This document shows, one piece after another, positions 1 through 14,382 of a stretch of 64,000 nt of DNA. Position 1 is the stretch's first letter. The number at the start of each line of letters is the position of its first letter. This stretch comes from Trichoplax sp. H2. Its lineage: Eukaryota; Placozoa; Uniplacotomia; Trichoplacea. The stretch is taken from contig NOWV01000042.1 in assembly GCA_003344405.1 (NCBI GenBank), positions 1 through 64,000 on the forward strand, given 5' to 3'. The notes under the pieces were generated by a model, which ran no database searches, was not told where the DNA came from, and saw only the letters and a program-made list of their open reading frames with translations. The translations under genes and the position numbers were made by a program.

Positions 1-20
1 AATTTGAGCTCAACGGTATA

Positions 21-107
21 TTATTGTATCATATACAATCAAAACTCTACTGAGAATAATAATGATCTTATTGTATCATATACAATCAAAACTCTACTGA
101 GAATAAT
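21..107. repeat. 40-bp direct repeat, two copies, 5' of DBHL1
   Basis: An identical 40-base unit occurs at 21-60 and 68-107, separated by 7 bases (47-bp period). Each unit contains the inverted repeat ATTGTAT-CAT-ATACAAT. The second copy ends 40 bases before the DBHL1 start codon, so the pair lies in the promoter or 5' UTR. It could be a duplicated regulatory site or a simple recent tandem duplication. Confidence 0.9.
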
Positions 108-147
108 AGTAGTCCGATAATATTTTAAATCAACTTTTCCAAATAGT

Positions 148-3100
148 ATGGCAGGGACGTGGATTTATTACCTTCATGCTATCGCATTACTTCTGATAGC
201 AGTAACTGCAGAAACACCGGAACAGTATCATGTATCTATGGATGAAGATTCAAATTATCGTATGCATTGGTCTTTCAACAATCAAGATAAGATTATGCAA
301 TTTACTGTTGAAGTCAAAACAATAGGATGGATAGGATTCGGAATATCTCCATATACTGGTCAAATGCCTGGATCGGATGTAGTCATTGGTTGGGTTGATA
401 GTAATGGCAAGGCTTATTTACAGGTGGGCAGATTAAACATTGCTATTATTATGTGCAATTAAAGCTACATAATCAAACTATAAACTAGAATAAATTGGAG
501 AATAAGAGCCTAAGATTGGTGAAATACTTGACGTAGGCTAAAATGATTCGAATTCGTAAGCCCTTTGAAAGTTTTATACGTAAGTATATTCATTATCATT
601 AAAATAGGATCGATTTTCCAATGGTCGAACACTACCAGCATTGGATGATAATCAAGATTATAATTTGATATCAGGCATTGAAAAGAATGGAATGACTACA
701 CTAAAATTTAGCCGAAAGTTTAATACTGAGGATCCCAAGGATTTACCTCTAGAAGTAATAAATAGTATTGGAAGGCTACTGCAGTATTCTAATTAATCTT
801 AATAACTACTGTACTTGTATCACTTGAGTTAAAGATTGAATTATGTAAAATAAATTTTTCTTTCGCAATATACTGCACTTAATGTAAGTGATACTAAGCA
901 TTTTATTAATTAATTGAATTAGGGTGGAACAACCAGATTGATTTGGGCATATAATAACAATGATCCGCCATCCCAAACTAACATTCCAATTCACCATAAA
1001 ATGGGTAGTCGTAGTGTTAATTTATTCAATGCTATGCCCGAAATTGACAAGCCGAAACTACCAGACGATACTAAAACTTACGATTGCCTTGCTCCCAATG
1101 TAATTAAGGATAAATATGAATAAAAATGATGATAATTGCACTTTATAATCATAATAACATAGAAACATGAAAATATTAAAAATGACGAATTAAAGTACTT
1201 GGTAAATACAAATAATCCTTGATTTTAAGATAATTTTGAAATATTGAGGGTACTAGCAAACTATTGATAAGGAACTTATTGATCCTGTACTACGTGCTAT
1301 TGCCAATATTTGTTTGCATACTTTATACCTTGTAGGTTACTGTGCCTAGCAAGCATACATCATATTGGTGTGTAGGACTCAAGCTACCTCAAGTAACTGA
1401 GAAGCATCATATTATCAAGGTCAATATTAATTAAATATTACAGATTGCTGCTTTTAGCTATTACAATGGAGTAATTAGATTTTAAATTATGGCCGTGGCA
1501 TATTCTTATTATGTCTCGCAGACTCTTTCAGTTTCTTTCCAGATTACAATGAATTATGATATGGATAAATATAATATATGAACTTCTAGGACTTGAAAGA
1601 TTTAATTGCTCGCGAAACTTCTAAATTCTTTTTGATATAGCTTGATCCTGTTATTACAAAAGGCAATGAAGGTGTAGTTCATCATATGACATTATTTGAA
1701 TGTGAATCGGATCCGAAATGGCATGGATATGCAGCCGAATGTGATAGCCAAAATATGCCTAATCATTTACGAAATTGCCGCAGCGGTTCGGCTATGGCTG
1801 GTTGGGCCGTTGGAGGAGAAGTATGAACTTTCTTTGTCATCAAATGTCACAAATCAAATGTTATTGAGAAAAATATTGAAATTCAAAATGTTCTACTAAT
1901 ATTTTTCATCTTACACACAAAAAGTCAATAACTTTTCCGGCTAAAGCGGGATTTCCCATTGGTGGTAAAAATAATCCCAAATTTGCAGTAATTGAAATGC
2001 ATTACGATAATCCTGAAGGGAAATCAAGTAAGCTGATGAGTATAATTTCATATTACAGTTTAAGTCCTGGTTAGAACAAGTTCACTAGATTATGCTGTAC
2101 TTGCAATAACTTATCCCTCTTACATATTAGGAAGGTAGGAGATGCTTATTATATCGAATATCTACACTTACCGGTTGCTAATGATTCTAATCTAACTTAA
2201 ATTAGATATCGTTGATAGTTCCGGATATAAAATTTATTATACCAAGCAACTTCGTCCAAATGATATTGGAGTTTTAATCATGGGCCATCTTGTATCTCCA
2301 TTCCTGATTGTTCCAAATAACCAAACGCAATGGAATATTACTGGCTATTGTTCCGGTGATTGCACCAGTATGGTATGCAATTCCATTTCTATTCTAACAA
2401 TTACGTTTTATGCTATTCGCATTGAGTGCAAATCAGTACATTTCATACTCATAAGTTCTATGATTCAAAATAAAATATAATCTTACTTCAACTCACTCTT
2501 ACACTAAATAGAACTTAAATAAAGATTTAATGGACTGTAATAACTGCGCTATGGTTTGTGCTGAATTTAATTTGTTTAAATATGTTTTTGATATAATTGG
2601 AAAACTAGATCTTCCCTAAAAATGGCATCAACATCTTTGCATTATTCTTTCATACTCATTTAGCAGGTAACAAAGAATATATTTTAGGGATAGAATGCTT
2701 AAAAGACTATAATCTTATATTGGTATAATTTTAGATAAGACTGAAAACCGTTAGTTATTAAGGTAGTATCGACTATTTTATAATTTATTTCTTGCAACTA
2801 AGCAATGACTTCGGTAATATTTCAACGAGACTTACAGTAATCTTTACCTAAATTACTACACTTAAGGATTTGTAATATAATTGTATTATTTTCTATTCGT
2901 ATAATATCAAATAACGGTATGCTGCGGCAGTATGGGTAAGGCTTGTATATAGTTACTGCTGAAAAAATTGTCTGTACTCTCGAATTAGCGAGGTTACTTT
3001 TCACTAGATTCTATAATTCAGCGTGCCTGATAATAAGTTAGATACTTTCTGACATTCGATACTATTTTCTAATGCAAAAATAATCCGCTAGCTATAGCAA

Positions 3101-4535
3101 TACGTTTCATTTTTTCTGCATCCATTGATAATTAGGAGTGGCTCTTGACTCTCGACAATTTAGAAATGGCAAAGAGCTACCTTTGGTTGCGGAAAACAAG
3201 CACTATGATTTTAATTATCAGGTAAATTTATCAACTCAGGATGAATTGGCATGCCTGTAGTAATATGGACAATTATCATATAACTTGATGCCTAGCTAAC
3301 TTAAGTAACAATAACAGTTATCAGTTTATTTCCTAAATTAAGTATTTCAGTATGAGTAATGATCGATACTCTTGGCCAAAAATAAATTTCCTAAGTGTTA
3401 TAATTTATCTTTTATCCATTAGGAACTTTATTATATGAAGGATGAAGTTAATATGATGCCAGTACGTAGTTTTTAAATTATTTTCGTATGAATTAAATAA
3501 GATATGCCATGAATAAAAATATTATATTAACTTGCTAGGGAGATACTATGTCGGTAACTTGTGTCTATAAAACAAAAAATCGCACAAAATTAACCTTGGT
3601 AAGGACTTGAGTTTTCATTTAATTTAGCGTTTACTCATAAGATGAGTCCATTTTTCTAAGCTAATTTCATGCAATAATTTTATTCCAAAATCACACTAGG
3701 GAGGTTTATCAACGAAGAAAGAAATGTGCTTGAACTACGTATTTTACTACCCTAAAATTGATCTTTCAGCTTGTTCAACTCAACCAGCTTATGAGGCCTT
3801 GGGTCCTTACTTGGCTAAGCTATGGAGGTATCGTACTCGTATAATAAAGATTATCACCGCTAGAAAGGCTGATAATCTTCTGTAATAAGTTGTTTATACA
3901 GCACTCGCTTATTGAGCTATTTGAAATATATGATACTATTATCAAATCCTTTTTAGATTTTTTGTGTATGGTAAGGAATATTTATTGCATGAATGTTAAC
4001 ATTACTGACAGCTGTAACATAGTACTTAATGCATATACTCGTATGCAGGGTAAAATTTCTTCATAATATAAAAATATGGTGAAATATTTTATAGGAAAGG
4101 AATATTACCCATACCTAGTCAAAATGGAAGTGCTGGTTTGTATGAATCGCTTGGTGCAGCATCACTTGATGATCCTAAATTGATTCAGGAGCTCGCCAAC
4201 GTCCAAACTTATCCGCCGCCAGCGATGTATTGCGCTTATGGAAACCGTACTATGCTCTTCGATGTAAGTCTGTTTTAAAATCAAATACTGACCAAAATGA
4301 TTATTCAAAATGACTACTTTACAGTATTATAAGATAGACAGATAGAATTGTTTCTAACTTCTATCATTTTATTTTTACTGAATTCTTATAGCGATTTGGG
4401 GTAAGAATGGCTAATTTTAAATCGGTCGCTAACTATACGATGGAGAATACAACCAATGGTGGTTTCAGTATCTCAACGTTTTCTTCTGTCATGACATTAG
4501 CTCATATCGTCGTAGCTTTCTATTATTTATCTTAG
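148..4535 (+). CDS. DBHL1: DBH/MOXD1-like copper monooxygenase, 14 coding exons
   Basis: Secreted copper type II, ascorbate-dependent monooxygenase, 605 aa. Exons: 148-423, 608-754, 923-1099, 1336-1419, 1641-1820, 1925-2027, 2206-2372, 2609-2666, 3136-3221, 3423-3461, 3539-3598, 3700-3827, 4095-4263, 4392-4535. Signal peptide about 1-21, DOMON domain about 25-150, then the copper core. By family knowledge the first copper site is H242, H243 (VHHM) and H314 (EMHYDNP), and the second is H393, H395 (HTHLAG) and M468 (KEMC). The spacings match those of vertebrate DBH (H to M, 73 residues). The last exon gives a hydrophobic tail ending at the stop, suggesting a GPI signal or membrane anchor. It is the most divergent of DBHL1-3: in exon 9 it has Q where the other four copies have H (RQF versus RHF or KHY). 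The substrate cannot be read from sequence; DBH, TBH and MOXD1 share this layout. Confidence 0.93.
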
Positions 4536-7500
4536 TTTTTCCAAATTATGCTAATTCTAGTAGATTTATCCTGTCACTTATTCCAATTATGGCTGTAATA
4601 CAATATATCATTAACATCAGTTTGTTTTTTTACGATTAGCGTGATACATATGGTACCCTATACGGTATCAATAGCAGAATTAATGTCCTAAGATTACTAC
4701 CTACATGACAGTATTTTCGATATGTGGTCATAGACTAGCTTCTGTTATCACTAAATAGATAATTAAAATAGTATTATGGCCTCTGCAGCCTCATGGTATC
4801 CACATTTAAATGTCTTAGCTACATAGTTGTAGCTTCATTTCAAGTGTCATTAGAGAAGAATTAAAGAGTCGGTTATAATGATGTTGGCGATTGTGCTATA
4901 GTAGTTGTTCGTATGAAAACAGGGCAATCGAGAGACAATCAATATTTATCATCGACGAAATGTAGTCAATTTAGAAGGCCTCTACACTAACATTTCTTAG
5001 TGTTGGAGCAGCATAGCCTTAAGGTTAGCTTCATATTCAAATGTCTAAGCCATTTGTAGCTTCGTCTTTGTTATTATCAATGAAGAATTAAAGAATCAGT
5101 TATAATTATATCTGTCAGTGTGTTATAACAGTCGTTGGTATGAAAATAGGGCAACCATAAGGCGACTAATATTTAACATCTACAAAGTAAAGTCAATTTG
5201 AAAAGTATCTGCATTACCATTTCTTAGCGTACAGTAGGTAAAAGTAGTACAATTAACACTAATCGAGCTAAAGTTACTGATTCAGCAAATTTGTATTACT
5301 CAAGTTAAGCTGTTTGTTATTATTAGAAGTACATACTTGCCCACGAGTACAAAGATTAAAACTACAAAATACTAATAACGTAGGATAGCTTTTCTGCATA
5401 ATAATAAGGAAATTGTAATGATATACTTAACTCACCGCTACTTAGAACTATGTCGGGACTAAGCTCTATACTGCCTCAACTACACCTTAGGCTTGGCAGG
5501 CAAGCTGCAAACCAATATAGGGTACACCTTTGCTTGCATACCATACAAAAATTATGACTACTCTATTTATGATAGAATAGCTTCACATTAATTAAACACT
5601 TTGACCAGGCAATATAGGAACAAAGAATAAAAATTGCAATGACAAGCTGGCTTTGATAACCATAGCTCAGCCCTGTCGTGCACCCACAATTAAAACTTTA
5701 ACTAACTATTCGTAAGATTTACTATAGAATTTCAGTCTACATACAGTGGTTCAGTATGAAATAGAGCTTCTATAAACAATATCCTATAACAATAAACAAT
5801 TCCATCAATAAAATTTCAATCAACAAACTCACTATTTAGATTAGAATTGCTGACATTGAATTTTCACCACTTTTGACTCGATGAAAGCAATCTGTACGAT
5901 ACTGCATCAAAAGACATTTTTACTCAAATTAGAGCTTACAGTATGTAAATAATGCTTTCGTCTAAGAATTCCCAGGGTTTAAATAAAGTATCGGGTTGAG
6001 CAATAAATACAGACTCTGTTAGTTCTGAAAAGAACAACCACTTAAATTATTTACTTGAAATTTTTTCGCTTACATTCAAAGCTGCATATTTGGACTAGAA
6101 TTCAGGTAAAATTTATGGTTTAGGATAGCAAAAATTGAATTCAATAGTATAGCTAAGTTTTGTTTGGAAATTAGCTCACCTACTTGAAGTAACTTACGAG
6201 AAATACAGATTTGTAAAGCAATTAGTCTCGAAACAATTACTTATTATATTCTTTTAACTGAAGATTTTTATTCTTGTACAATTTGACTAACTGTAAAATT
6301 TTTCGAATTACCTATCGACATGTAATTTAATAAAATGATAATAAAAGAAGTCGATAAATGTAATAGAAAGTTAAGTTTAAATTAACTAATTCCAGTTTTA
6401 AATATACCAATATCTTTTATGAAACCTTATTTAATGTAGTAGAACTGACTTTGTATCTGTATGTGTTTCGCTGAAAATAGTAATCGATCAAGTACATTAA
6501 TATCATATTATGTGACACTTGCCCTTTTCTTTACAACTATGGATATCAAGACCATTTGAGAATATAGATTTGATATTTTTATTCAATCTAAATAGTTTGT
6601 TTCTCATCTAAAATATATTGTGAAGTAGGAATTTTTTGTATTTTATTTTACTAGTATATTTCACTAAAATAGGTTCATGAGGAGAAATATTTCCTTAGCT
6701 AATTAAATTTCGCATTTTTGGTATTCTTCGAGTGTTGGGTGTTAATACCATCAGGCTGACAGATTCACATCTTGATTTCCTCTAAATCTGTCATTTAAAT
6801 CAAGTTATATTATGGGATTATTTTATATCACTCATCCTTTAATCTATTACAGAACTGAGTTAATCAGTTACTCTAGACAGAATTAGCTTTATACCATGCT
6901 CTTAACCTTTCTTCGTAATTAAATTCCTGAATATTAAAAGTGTTCCAATTAATAATTTTTATACAATACTTAAATCCAATTAGATTACATCTAAAATTAA
7001 ATTATAGCATAATCTACTTTAGGACTATTTTCGTATTATTTCTCATCAGTTTTTGTAGAAATATTATAATATATATGTGTGACAAAATCGATTTAATTTC
7101 TCACATATAGACTTGATTACAGGACTCTAGGACTTTTTTAGTACGTAGATTACCGATATAAGTTACAATATCTTCTATAATGAAATGAAATGAAATTAAT
7201 TTCCTGATCTACTGTATTTATTTCGCTCAAAAGTAATATCGCATACATAATAGGATCGGTAATTACTATGAAATTCCATACTTTTCCATACAACTGTATG
7301 ATTGAAATGGTCCAGCTTGCGTGCAACTAATCATAATTATTAGACAGAAAAGCTGCCAGATAATTTACTTACAAGTTCGGTAGCAAGTTAGAAGTCTATT
7401 TTTACTACAAAAGGCGCAAATACAATAGTTGTCTATAGCGATATCACTTTCCATTCACTATTATGAGCTTAGATTGATTCATATAATACCTAAGAAGAGT

Positions 7501-7633
7501 GAATGTGTGTATGTGGAAAGCAGGAGATTCTTTACTAGTAAAAGACAAATTGCGACATTCCGCGAAATTTATCTTCACTCATCTATGTTTGAATCTAATT
7601 TTGATAGCATACACCATACCTTCAAGTTCAAGG
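4536..7633. other. Intergenic DBHL1-DBHL2, no gene seen
   Basis: About 3.1 kb of AT-rich sequence with no exon-like reading frame. It holds a degenerate tandem pair of about 230 bp at 4801-5230. From about 6055 onward it is recognisably similar to the DNA upstream of DBHL3. A TATA-like ATATAAT at 7481-7487, about 150 bases before the DBHL2 start, sits where DBHL3 has TTTATAT (18932-18938); both are weak promoter candidates. Confidence 0.6.
4801..5230. repeat. Degenerate tandem repeat, period about 230 bp
   Basis: Two diverged copies follow one another. Landmarks such as AAATGTCT (4808 and 5039), GAAGAATTAAAGA followed by GGTTATAAT or AGTTATAAT, and CATTTCTTAG (4991 and 5218) recur in the same order 227-231 bases apart. 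No coding potential is seen. It could be a diverged non-autonomous element or a local duplication. Confidence 0.75.
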
Positions 7634-10600
7634 ATGGCTATAAAGTTTATCATCTACCTATGCACTGCCACTCTTTTGGCATCCGCAGTGACCGCAGATT
7701 CGAATATCTTAAATTCGAACGTATTCCATATTACTATGGATGAAGATTTAAACTATAAACTCGATTGGACATTTGATCGTTTTCAAAAAACAATGACTTT
7801 TACAGTCCGTGTCAAAACGACAGGATGGGTAGGATTTGGAATATCTCCTTACACTGGTAAAATGCCCGGATCTGATGTTGTAATCGGATGGGTAGATAGC
7901 AATGGTAAAGCTTATCTTCAGGTGAGAATAGATAAAAATCTTAATAACAATTCCGATTGAAATAATGATAAGCTATTGCGGTCTTTCAATAGTATTTTAT
8001 ATCATCAAGGCCGGAAAGGATTGGAGTAGCATTAATTAATTTTATTTCTGTTTCGTTTTAGGATCGATATGCAATAGGCCGTACATTGCCAGAGTTAGAT
8101 TCAACTCAAGATTATAAGCTCATATCGGGTTCTGAAAGTAATGGCATAACGACCCTAAAATTTTGGAGAAAATTTGATACAGGAGACTCTAAAGATTTAA
8201 AACTAGATGTAAGTCATCCTACTTATGACAGCTTTACTACTTAATATCTCATAAATATGTATTGATCTCCTTAGACCGGAACGACCAGATTGATTTGGGC
8301 CTATAATGACAATGATCCTGTATCGACCACTAACATTCCAATGCACAATAAAATGGGTACTCGTAGTGTAAATCTGTTTGAGAGGATGTCGGAAAAACAT
8401 AAGCCTGTACTGCCATCGGATTATCGAACACATGAATTTAGAGCACCAAACGTAAGTAAATAGCCAATAACTTTTATTGTTTTCACTTTTTATTCACCTA
8501 TTATGGCTAATACTATTTATAACAGATCTAGTTATTATAATTATTAGTCCTCTAATTGAACTAAAAACTAAATTACTAATCTCTATCCTTGTTTAATCGT
8601 AGAATAATCTTATAAAGGAAGGAAACAATTATCTTAAGATTTTTCTAGTCAGAATCAGCTAAATCTAATCAAAATAGCCGTAGTAGTAAAGAGGTACCTT
8701 AGAACATTCACCGATATTCTATGGTTGAAAAGATACTCTATAAATATATAGTCATAAAATTGTAGTTAATAAATATACTGAATGTTTTGGACAGAATTAG
8801 TACATAATAAATCATATTTCAATTACCATTTACAAGCAGTAGCAATAATAATATAACATGCAATCATAAAATACTTCTAATTCTGGGGAAGTGGAATTCT
8901 GTATATGCTGAGAATCACTGAATTAAAGTCAGTCATTAACTATAGTTGAAAGTTTTTTTTATAGTGCTTTTATCAATTGTGAGTGATGCATTATCACTAA
9001 GCATCTTAACTGACCTGAGTTATGATGTGCAGAAAACTTTTGCTTGAAAAGGATGGTAATGTAATAATTTATGCAAATTTGCTTAATCAAAGGAACTGAT
9101 TGCTATATTATACAGGTAAGCATACCTAGAACTCATACTACTTATTGGTGTGTTGGATTAAGAATGCCTGAACTAGCGGAAAAAAATCATGTCATTAGGG
9201 TAGGAACGGTTCATCTTTTAAAGTTAATTCTTAGAGTTGGCTTTTTATGTTGGCTAATGATAGCTTACTGCGACAAAACCTGTTCTACAGTACTAACTTT
9301 ACTCAATGTTTGATTTACATAAATGTAATAACGTGTCTCAAAATCAGAAATAATTAAGATTTGATAACTTATAATGTTCACTTTTATATAAACTACTTCT
9401 TGAATTATGAACAAAACTAATTATTTAAGTAACTCTGGAGATGAAATCTCATAATACAATCATTAAGATTCAACCATATTTATATCTATAATTTCTAATT
9501 AATCTAACATCAAATTACTCGCATAATTTCTGGTATCCAATCACCTTAATAAGACATTCCTAACCAATACTACAGTACTACACTATAATACTTACTCTAA
9601 CTATTTAGTAGCATACATACTTAACGCAATCTTAAGATTCCAGTAAATCTACGATCTTGCAGGCACGGTATCAATCTTACAATTTTACATTTCACTTGAT
9701 GACTTCCTACAATCTGTTAAGCTATTTTCGGGGGGGAGCGATTCTACAATAATGAATTTTATTACCAATCCTCTATCGATCTGAGATACTATAATAAGTG
9801 ATAGTACAACAAACTCTGGTAGAAAAGAAAAATTTCTCATCACAGTTACAAATCTTAAATCAACGACTCAGATTTAACTCTAAAGAAAAAAGAGCAGCTG
9901 CTTATCAAATACGATACTTGCATAACGTATACAATATAAAGATTGTGGACAAGGTCACTCTTGAACTTAGATTTGCTTCTACAGACTTACTTCTAATTTA
10001 CTTATATACAACATGTTGAAAACAATAACTTATGTAACAGCTCTACTGCAGTCAGCACATAAAATAGATTTTTGACTGCCGATACTTAGTAGGAAAAACG
10101 CACGATATTAACTATTTAATTATATTTGTCAAATTTGTAGATTGATCCTATCGTAACGGAAGGTAATGAAGGCGTAGTCCATCACATGGTACTCTATGAA
10201 TGTGATTCTGACCCTAAATGGCATGGTTATAGTTCAGACTGTTCGAGTAGAAATATGCCAATTCACTTAACTGGGTGTCGTGCTGGTGCTGTTATAGCAA
10301 GTTGGGCCGTTGGTGGTGAGGTAAGTCTACAATTTTATCATGTTATCAAAAAAAGAAATCAGTCAAGGGGAGATTTATTCCTTCTTATCGATGTTACATT
10401 CTCTTCCTACTTTTCTATGCTGGGCATAGTCCAATATTTTTCCAGCTCATACAGGATTGGCTATCGGGGGTAAAAATAGTCCTAAATTTACAGTTGTTGA
10501 GATGCACTATGATAATCCCCAAGGTAGATCAGGTGAGTGGTTATCTAATTGCTTATGATTAACTTATTTCAGCTTATTATAGGTAGTATATGTAATATAC

Positions 10601-13600
10601 AAAAATATTAACGTTGTCTTTAATGTTCCTATCTTTTGTTTTGATCTTGGCATTTTCTCAGATTTTATCGATACTTCCGGCTTCAAAATATTTTATACTC
10701 GACAATTACGTAAATACGATGTAGGAGCTTTAACTTTGGGCTATGGGGTTATACCAACGATGACGATCCCGGAAAGACAAGACGAATGGAATATCACCGG
10801 TTATTGTCCTCAAATGTGCACTGAACGGGTAAAGACTTTAATTGCTTAAATTTATATTTTCATAATATTTTTACAATAGTACTAGCATATATCTCGTATT
10901 ATGATTGCACAGTAGTTATGTAATACCTGAGCAATTCTTTATTTTTCTGTTAGGCCTTACCTAAGTCAGGTATCAACGTCTTTGGTGTATTCTTTCATAC
11001 TCATTTAGCAGGTATACATAGAATACTGTATTAGCAAGGGAGCTATTATTTTTAATTACGGTACATTGACGGTTCACAGTTGGCTTGTTTTTAATTTATG
11101 ATTAAAAATTCTATTCTATTTTCCTTGCAATCGACCTTTGAAATGCATTTATTGTGAAGGTAAGGGCTTATATACAAGACACTTTAGAAATGGCAAAGAA
11201 TTGCCATTACTCGCTCAAAATAAGCATTATGACTTTAACTATCAGGTAAATTAATCAATTCTATTATTGTAAATGGTATATCATGACTGAAAATAATGTG
11301 AAAAGAAAAGTAAGATAAAATTCATTTATTAAAGTATCGTTGTCTATTCTTTTCGTAGGAGATTTTATATTTGAGAAATGAAGTCAAAATATTTCCGGTA
11401 GGGTGCATATTATGGCACCATGTTATAATCCTATGGCTTTTTCACAATTGACTCCATTTAACTTACATAGGGAGATTCATTTGCTGTAACTTGCAGCTAC
11501 AAGACCACTAATCGTAATACTACTACAATTGTAAGTAATACGAAATTAGAAAGTATCTAGGTTTCAGCATAATATTCATCTGTGTATCTTTAATCCTAAA
11601 TTCTACGTATAATTATATTCTATAATTTAGGGAGGCGAAGCAACTAGTGATGAAATGTGTCTTACTAACCTATTTTACTATCCTAAGTTGCCGTTTTCAG
11701 TATGTGTTACATATACATCGCCAGCTAATCTTGCCCCATTCTATGGTAAATTAATGGCGTAAGTCTATCCGTAAATATTTTATCTACATGCGTAGATTTC
11801 TAAGGCTATGGTAAACGCGAACTGATTAATTAATCCATAGATTTTACTTGTGAAAATATCCATTTCAATTTTTCTGGTAACACAATGCAAGGCATCAAGA
11901 TAAAATATAGTGATGTTGTTTATTTCCAATATCAGTAGCACTACCAAGTAAATTAATATTAATAGTAATAAAGCTTTTCGGGTGGTTGAAACCTTCAAGC
12001 TTTGCAAATTTACTAATAGTAATACGTATCCATACTCATTTGCTAGGTTATAACAATCTACCATTATAGCAAAAATAAGCAAAAATATATAGAGGTCAAA
12101 CTAATAGTATACTGTAGCCAGCGAAGTATCTCTATCTTTATGTGACAAATTACCATATATTATTGGCAATAATTTAATTGTTTGGTAAGTAAAAAGTAGA
12201 TTTTAATCAATGTAAAATACATTAGTAGATGAAAAAGATCTGCTTACATCTACAGTATACTAATTAAAGTTAAAACGTATCTATCGATTATTGCCGTTTA
12301 AAGAAAAACTCAGATAACAATCTCATACTAAAGAAAACATCATAAATGTACTACTTGTAATTTGTGCAAACACAGATAAACTTGCTGTGGTTAAAGTTAA
12401 CATTACTTAAGCTCTCGACAATTAGTAATTTAGGAACAGCAGCTTTCAACATTAAGCTGTGAAATAATTTAAATGCTTCTCTGTTATATAATCATGTATG
12501 AAATTTTTGCAACTATCCGTGAGATCTTCCATTTTAAGAAAACTTTACGAGAGTGAAGATTTCTTCCGTGCTATGGGCTACGCAATGTAGTAAAGTTAAT
12601 TCTCAAGTCCCAGTAGTAGCACTATCATCACGCTTACTATATGAAGTCAAGCTTTCACTTGTTATTAAATACGAAAATTGTACTGCTATATCTTTATGGG
12701 GTAAGGGAAATAATCATGGCCATCTACATATGCTTCATACTCTACCGTTATTCTTATTAGCAATTTCGATACTAAATAATATTTAATCTCGCTGTTAAAT
12801 CTTATGGCTCCACGTCGAACTGTTGTAATCTTTCTTGATTATTCGTCAGTGTATTAACTAATCAGTTCTAGTACTCCGATTTGAGTTCCAGCGAATGCTC
12901 TGTCAATGTATTATAAAAAAATGCCTTAATTTCGCGAATTGTTACGAGAGCGCAAACTTACCTTCTGATAACTAATGCTCGATGATCAATTAGTACTTTA
13001 GCATATGAGCAGGCTGGTTTTCCAGATAATATAATGGAATATGATCCATAGTCATCGATTTGTAATTAAATTTTTCTTAGACAAGGTAAAATGCCTATAC
13101 CCGCTTCGAATAGCACCAAAGATTTTGCAGCTGCACTTAGAAAAACTGCGATAAGGGATAAAACATTGCTTAAGGAACTTGGGTACCTACAAACATATCG
13201 TGCTCCAGAAATGTTTTGTGCAGGTCAAAACCTTTCGATCATCATGGATGTAAGTAATATCATTCGCTTTATAATAAAATTATCTTAATACAGTGTCATA
13301 ATTTATTCTATAGTCAAGGATTACCGATCTTTTAGCTAAAAATGCAATTTTAATAGACTTTTAATCGCCTTTAAGGATAATAATATTTTTCATTTTATGT
13401 ATCCGTAGTATGTTTCTACTCAAATTTCTGATCAATTTCCATTTTACTTTTACCTTCATGATTGAAAATTGGAATCAAATAGCACTATGGCCAAAAAATT
13501 CCTAATTTCTTACCATCGGTGAATTATACAGGATCGGCTATAAATGCTGCTATTACAGCAACTTCAGTCAATCTGATTTCATTGATTATTTATGCAGTTT

Positions 13601-13623
13601 TGGCAGCAGCGCTAGTACTTTAG
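7634..13623 (+). CDS. DBHL2: DBH/MOXD1-like copper monooxygenase, 14 coding exons
   Basis: Secreted copper monooxygenase, 608 aa, closest to DBHL3. Exons: 7634-7921, 8062-8208, 8275-8451, 9116-9199, 10141-10320, 10430-10532, 10662-10828, 10954-11011, 11160-11245, 11359-11397, 11471-11530, 11631-11758, 13081-13249, 13483-13623. The start at 7634 (MAIKF) is chosen because it opens a clean signal peptide ending near ASAVTA and matches DBHL3; the longer reading frame upstream would bury the signal. DOMON domain in exons 1-3. Copper ligands by family alignment: H246, H247, H318, H397, H399, M472. Introns 4 (0.94 kb) and 12 (1.3 kb) are long for this locus. The C-terminal exon ends in about 20 hydrophobic residues, suggesting a GPI signal or membrane tail. 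A conserved AATAAA lies 0.3 kb downstream. Confidence 0.94.
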
Positions 13624-13941
13624 AAAGCTCGTCTCACGCGCATATATGATGTTCAACATGTCCATATGTATCGGGCGCATGTAATCTGCTTTTTATTGGA
13701 ACAATCATTAGCTATTAGCGAAGTGACTAAATTAAACTCCTGCTTTCATGTTTGCAATGTTGTGGTGAAGATCATTAGCTATTTTAAGAAGTATAATCAG
13801 TAACTAAACATAGCTGGTGTTTTATTAGAATATAAGATTTCAAAATTTAACGTGAGCTAGTAATTTGTAACATGAAAATACGCTGTGTGTCTGTTACAAT
13901 CCTTGATTACCTCTTTTGTAGAGTAAAGCGGGGTTAAATGA

Positions 13942-13947
13942 AATAAA
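13942..13947 (+). terminator. Candidate polyadenylation signal of DBHL2
   Basis: AATAAA about 320 bases after the stop, in a short stretch also present after DBHL3 (AATAAA at 24451-24456). Conservation within an otherwise diverged flank supports it; no transcript evidence is available. Confidence 0.45.
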
Positions 13948-14382
13948 TTTGATTCCTATGATATTAAGCCATTATAGTGCGACGTACAAGTAAGTTATAA
14001 GTATTCTTCAGCTATCTCAACTCGTAGTATGAATTTTACACGTTACTTCTTACGTGCTCTACATTAATTATTCAAAGTAGTGGTAACACAATATTAATTT
14101 ACTTCTTATAGCTAAGAAGTATGTACAGAATGCTTGTAATATCAATATACTACTCCCAGAGATAACCAAAATTAGCCAGTTAAAGCGAAATAATAATTTA
14201 AGAATACATTATGGGTACATTATACTAGTACGAAGTGCTCTAAACCGATAGTTATAAATTAGTCGAGAATGATGCTTTGTTAGGGTAACTATATGCTTCA
14301 GCTAAAATAAGTGCACATATTTATATGTAAAACTACGTCAAAGTTAGACTTATTTAAATCATATGATCTCTTTGATTAAGAT

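Noticed and set aside
7499-7633. Upstream extension of DBHL2 from a start at 7499
   Set aside because: It would place about 45 residues in front of a clear signal peptide, and DBHL3 does not conserve it; 7634 is the better start.
9729-9740. Run of seven G in DBHL2 intron 4
   Set aside because: Single G tract without partner tracts; no quadruplex or functional claim can be supported.
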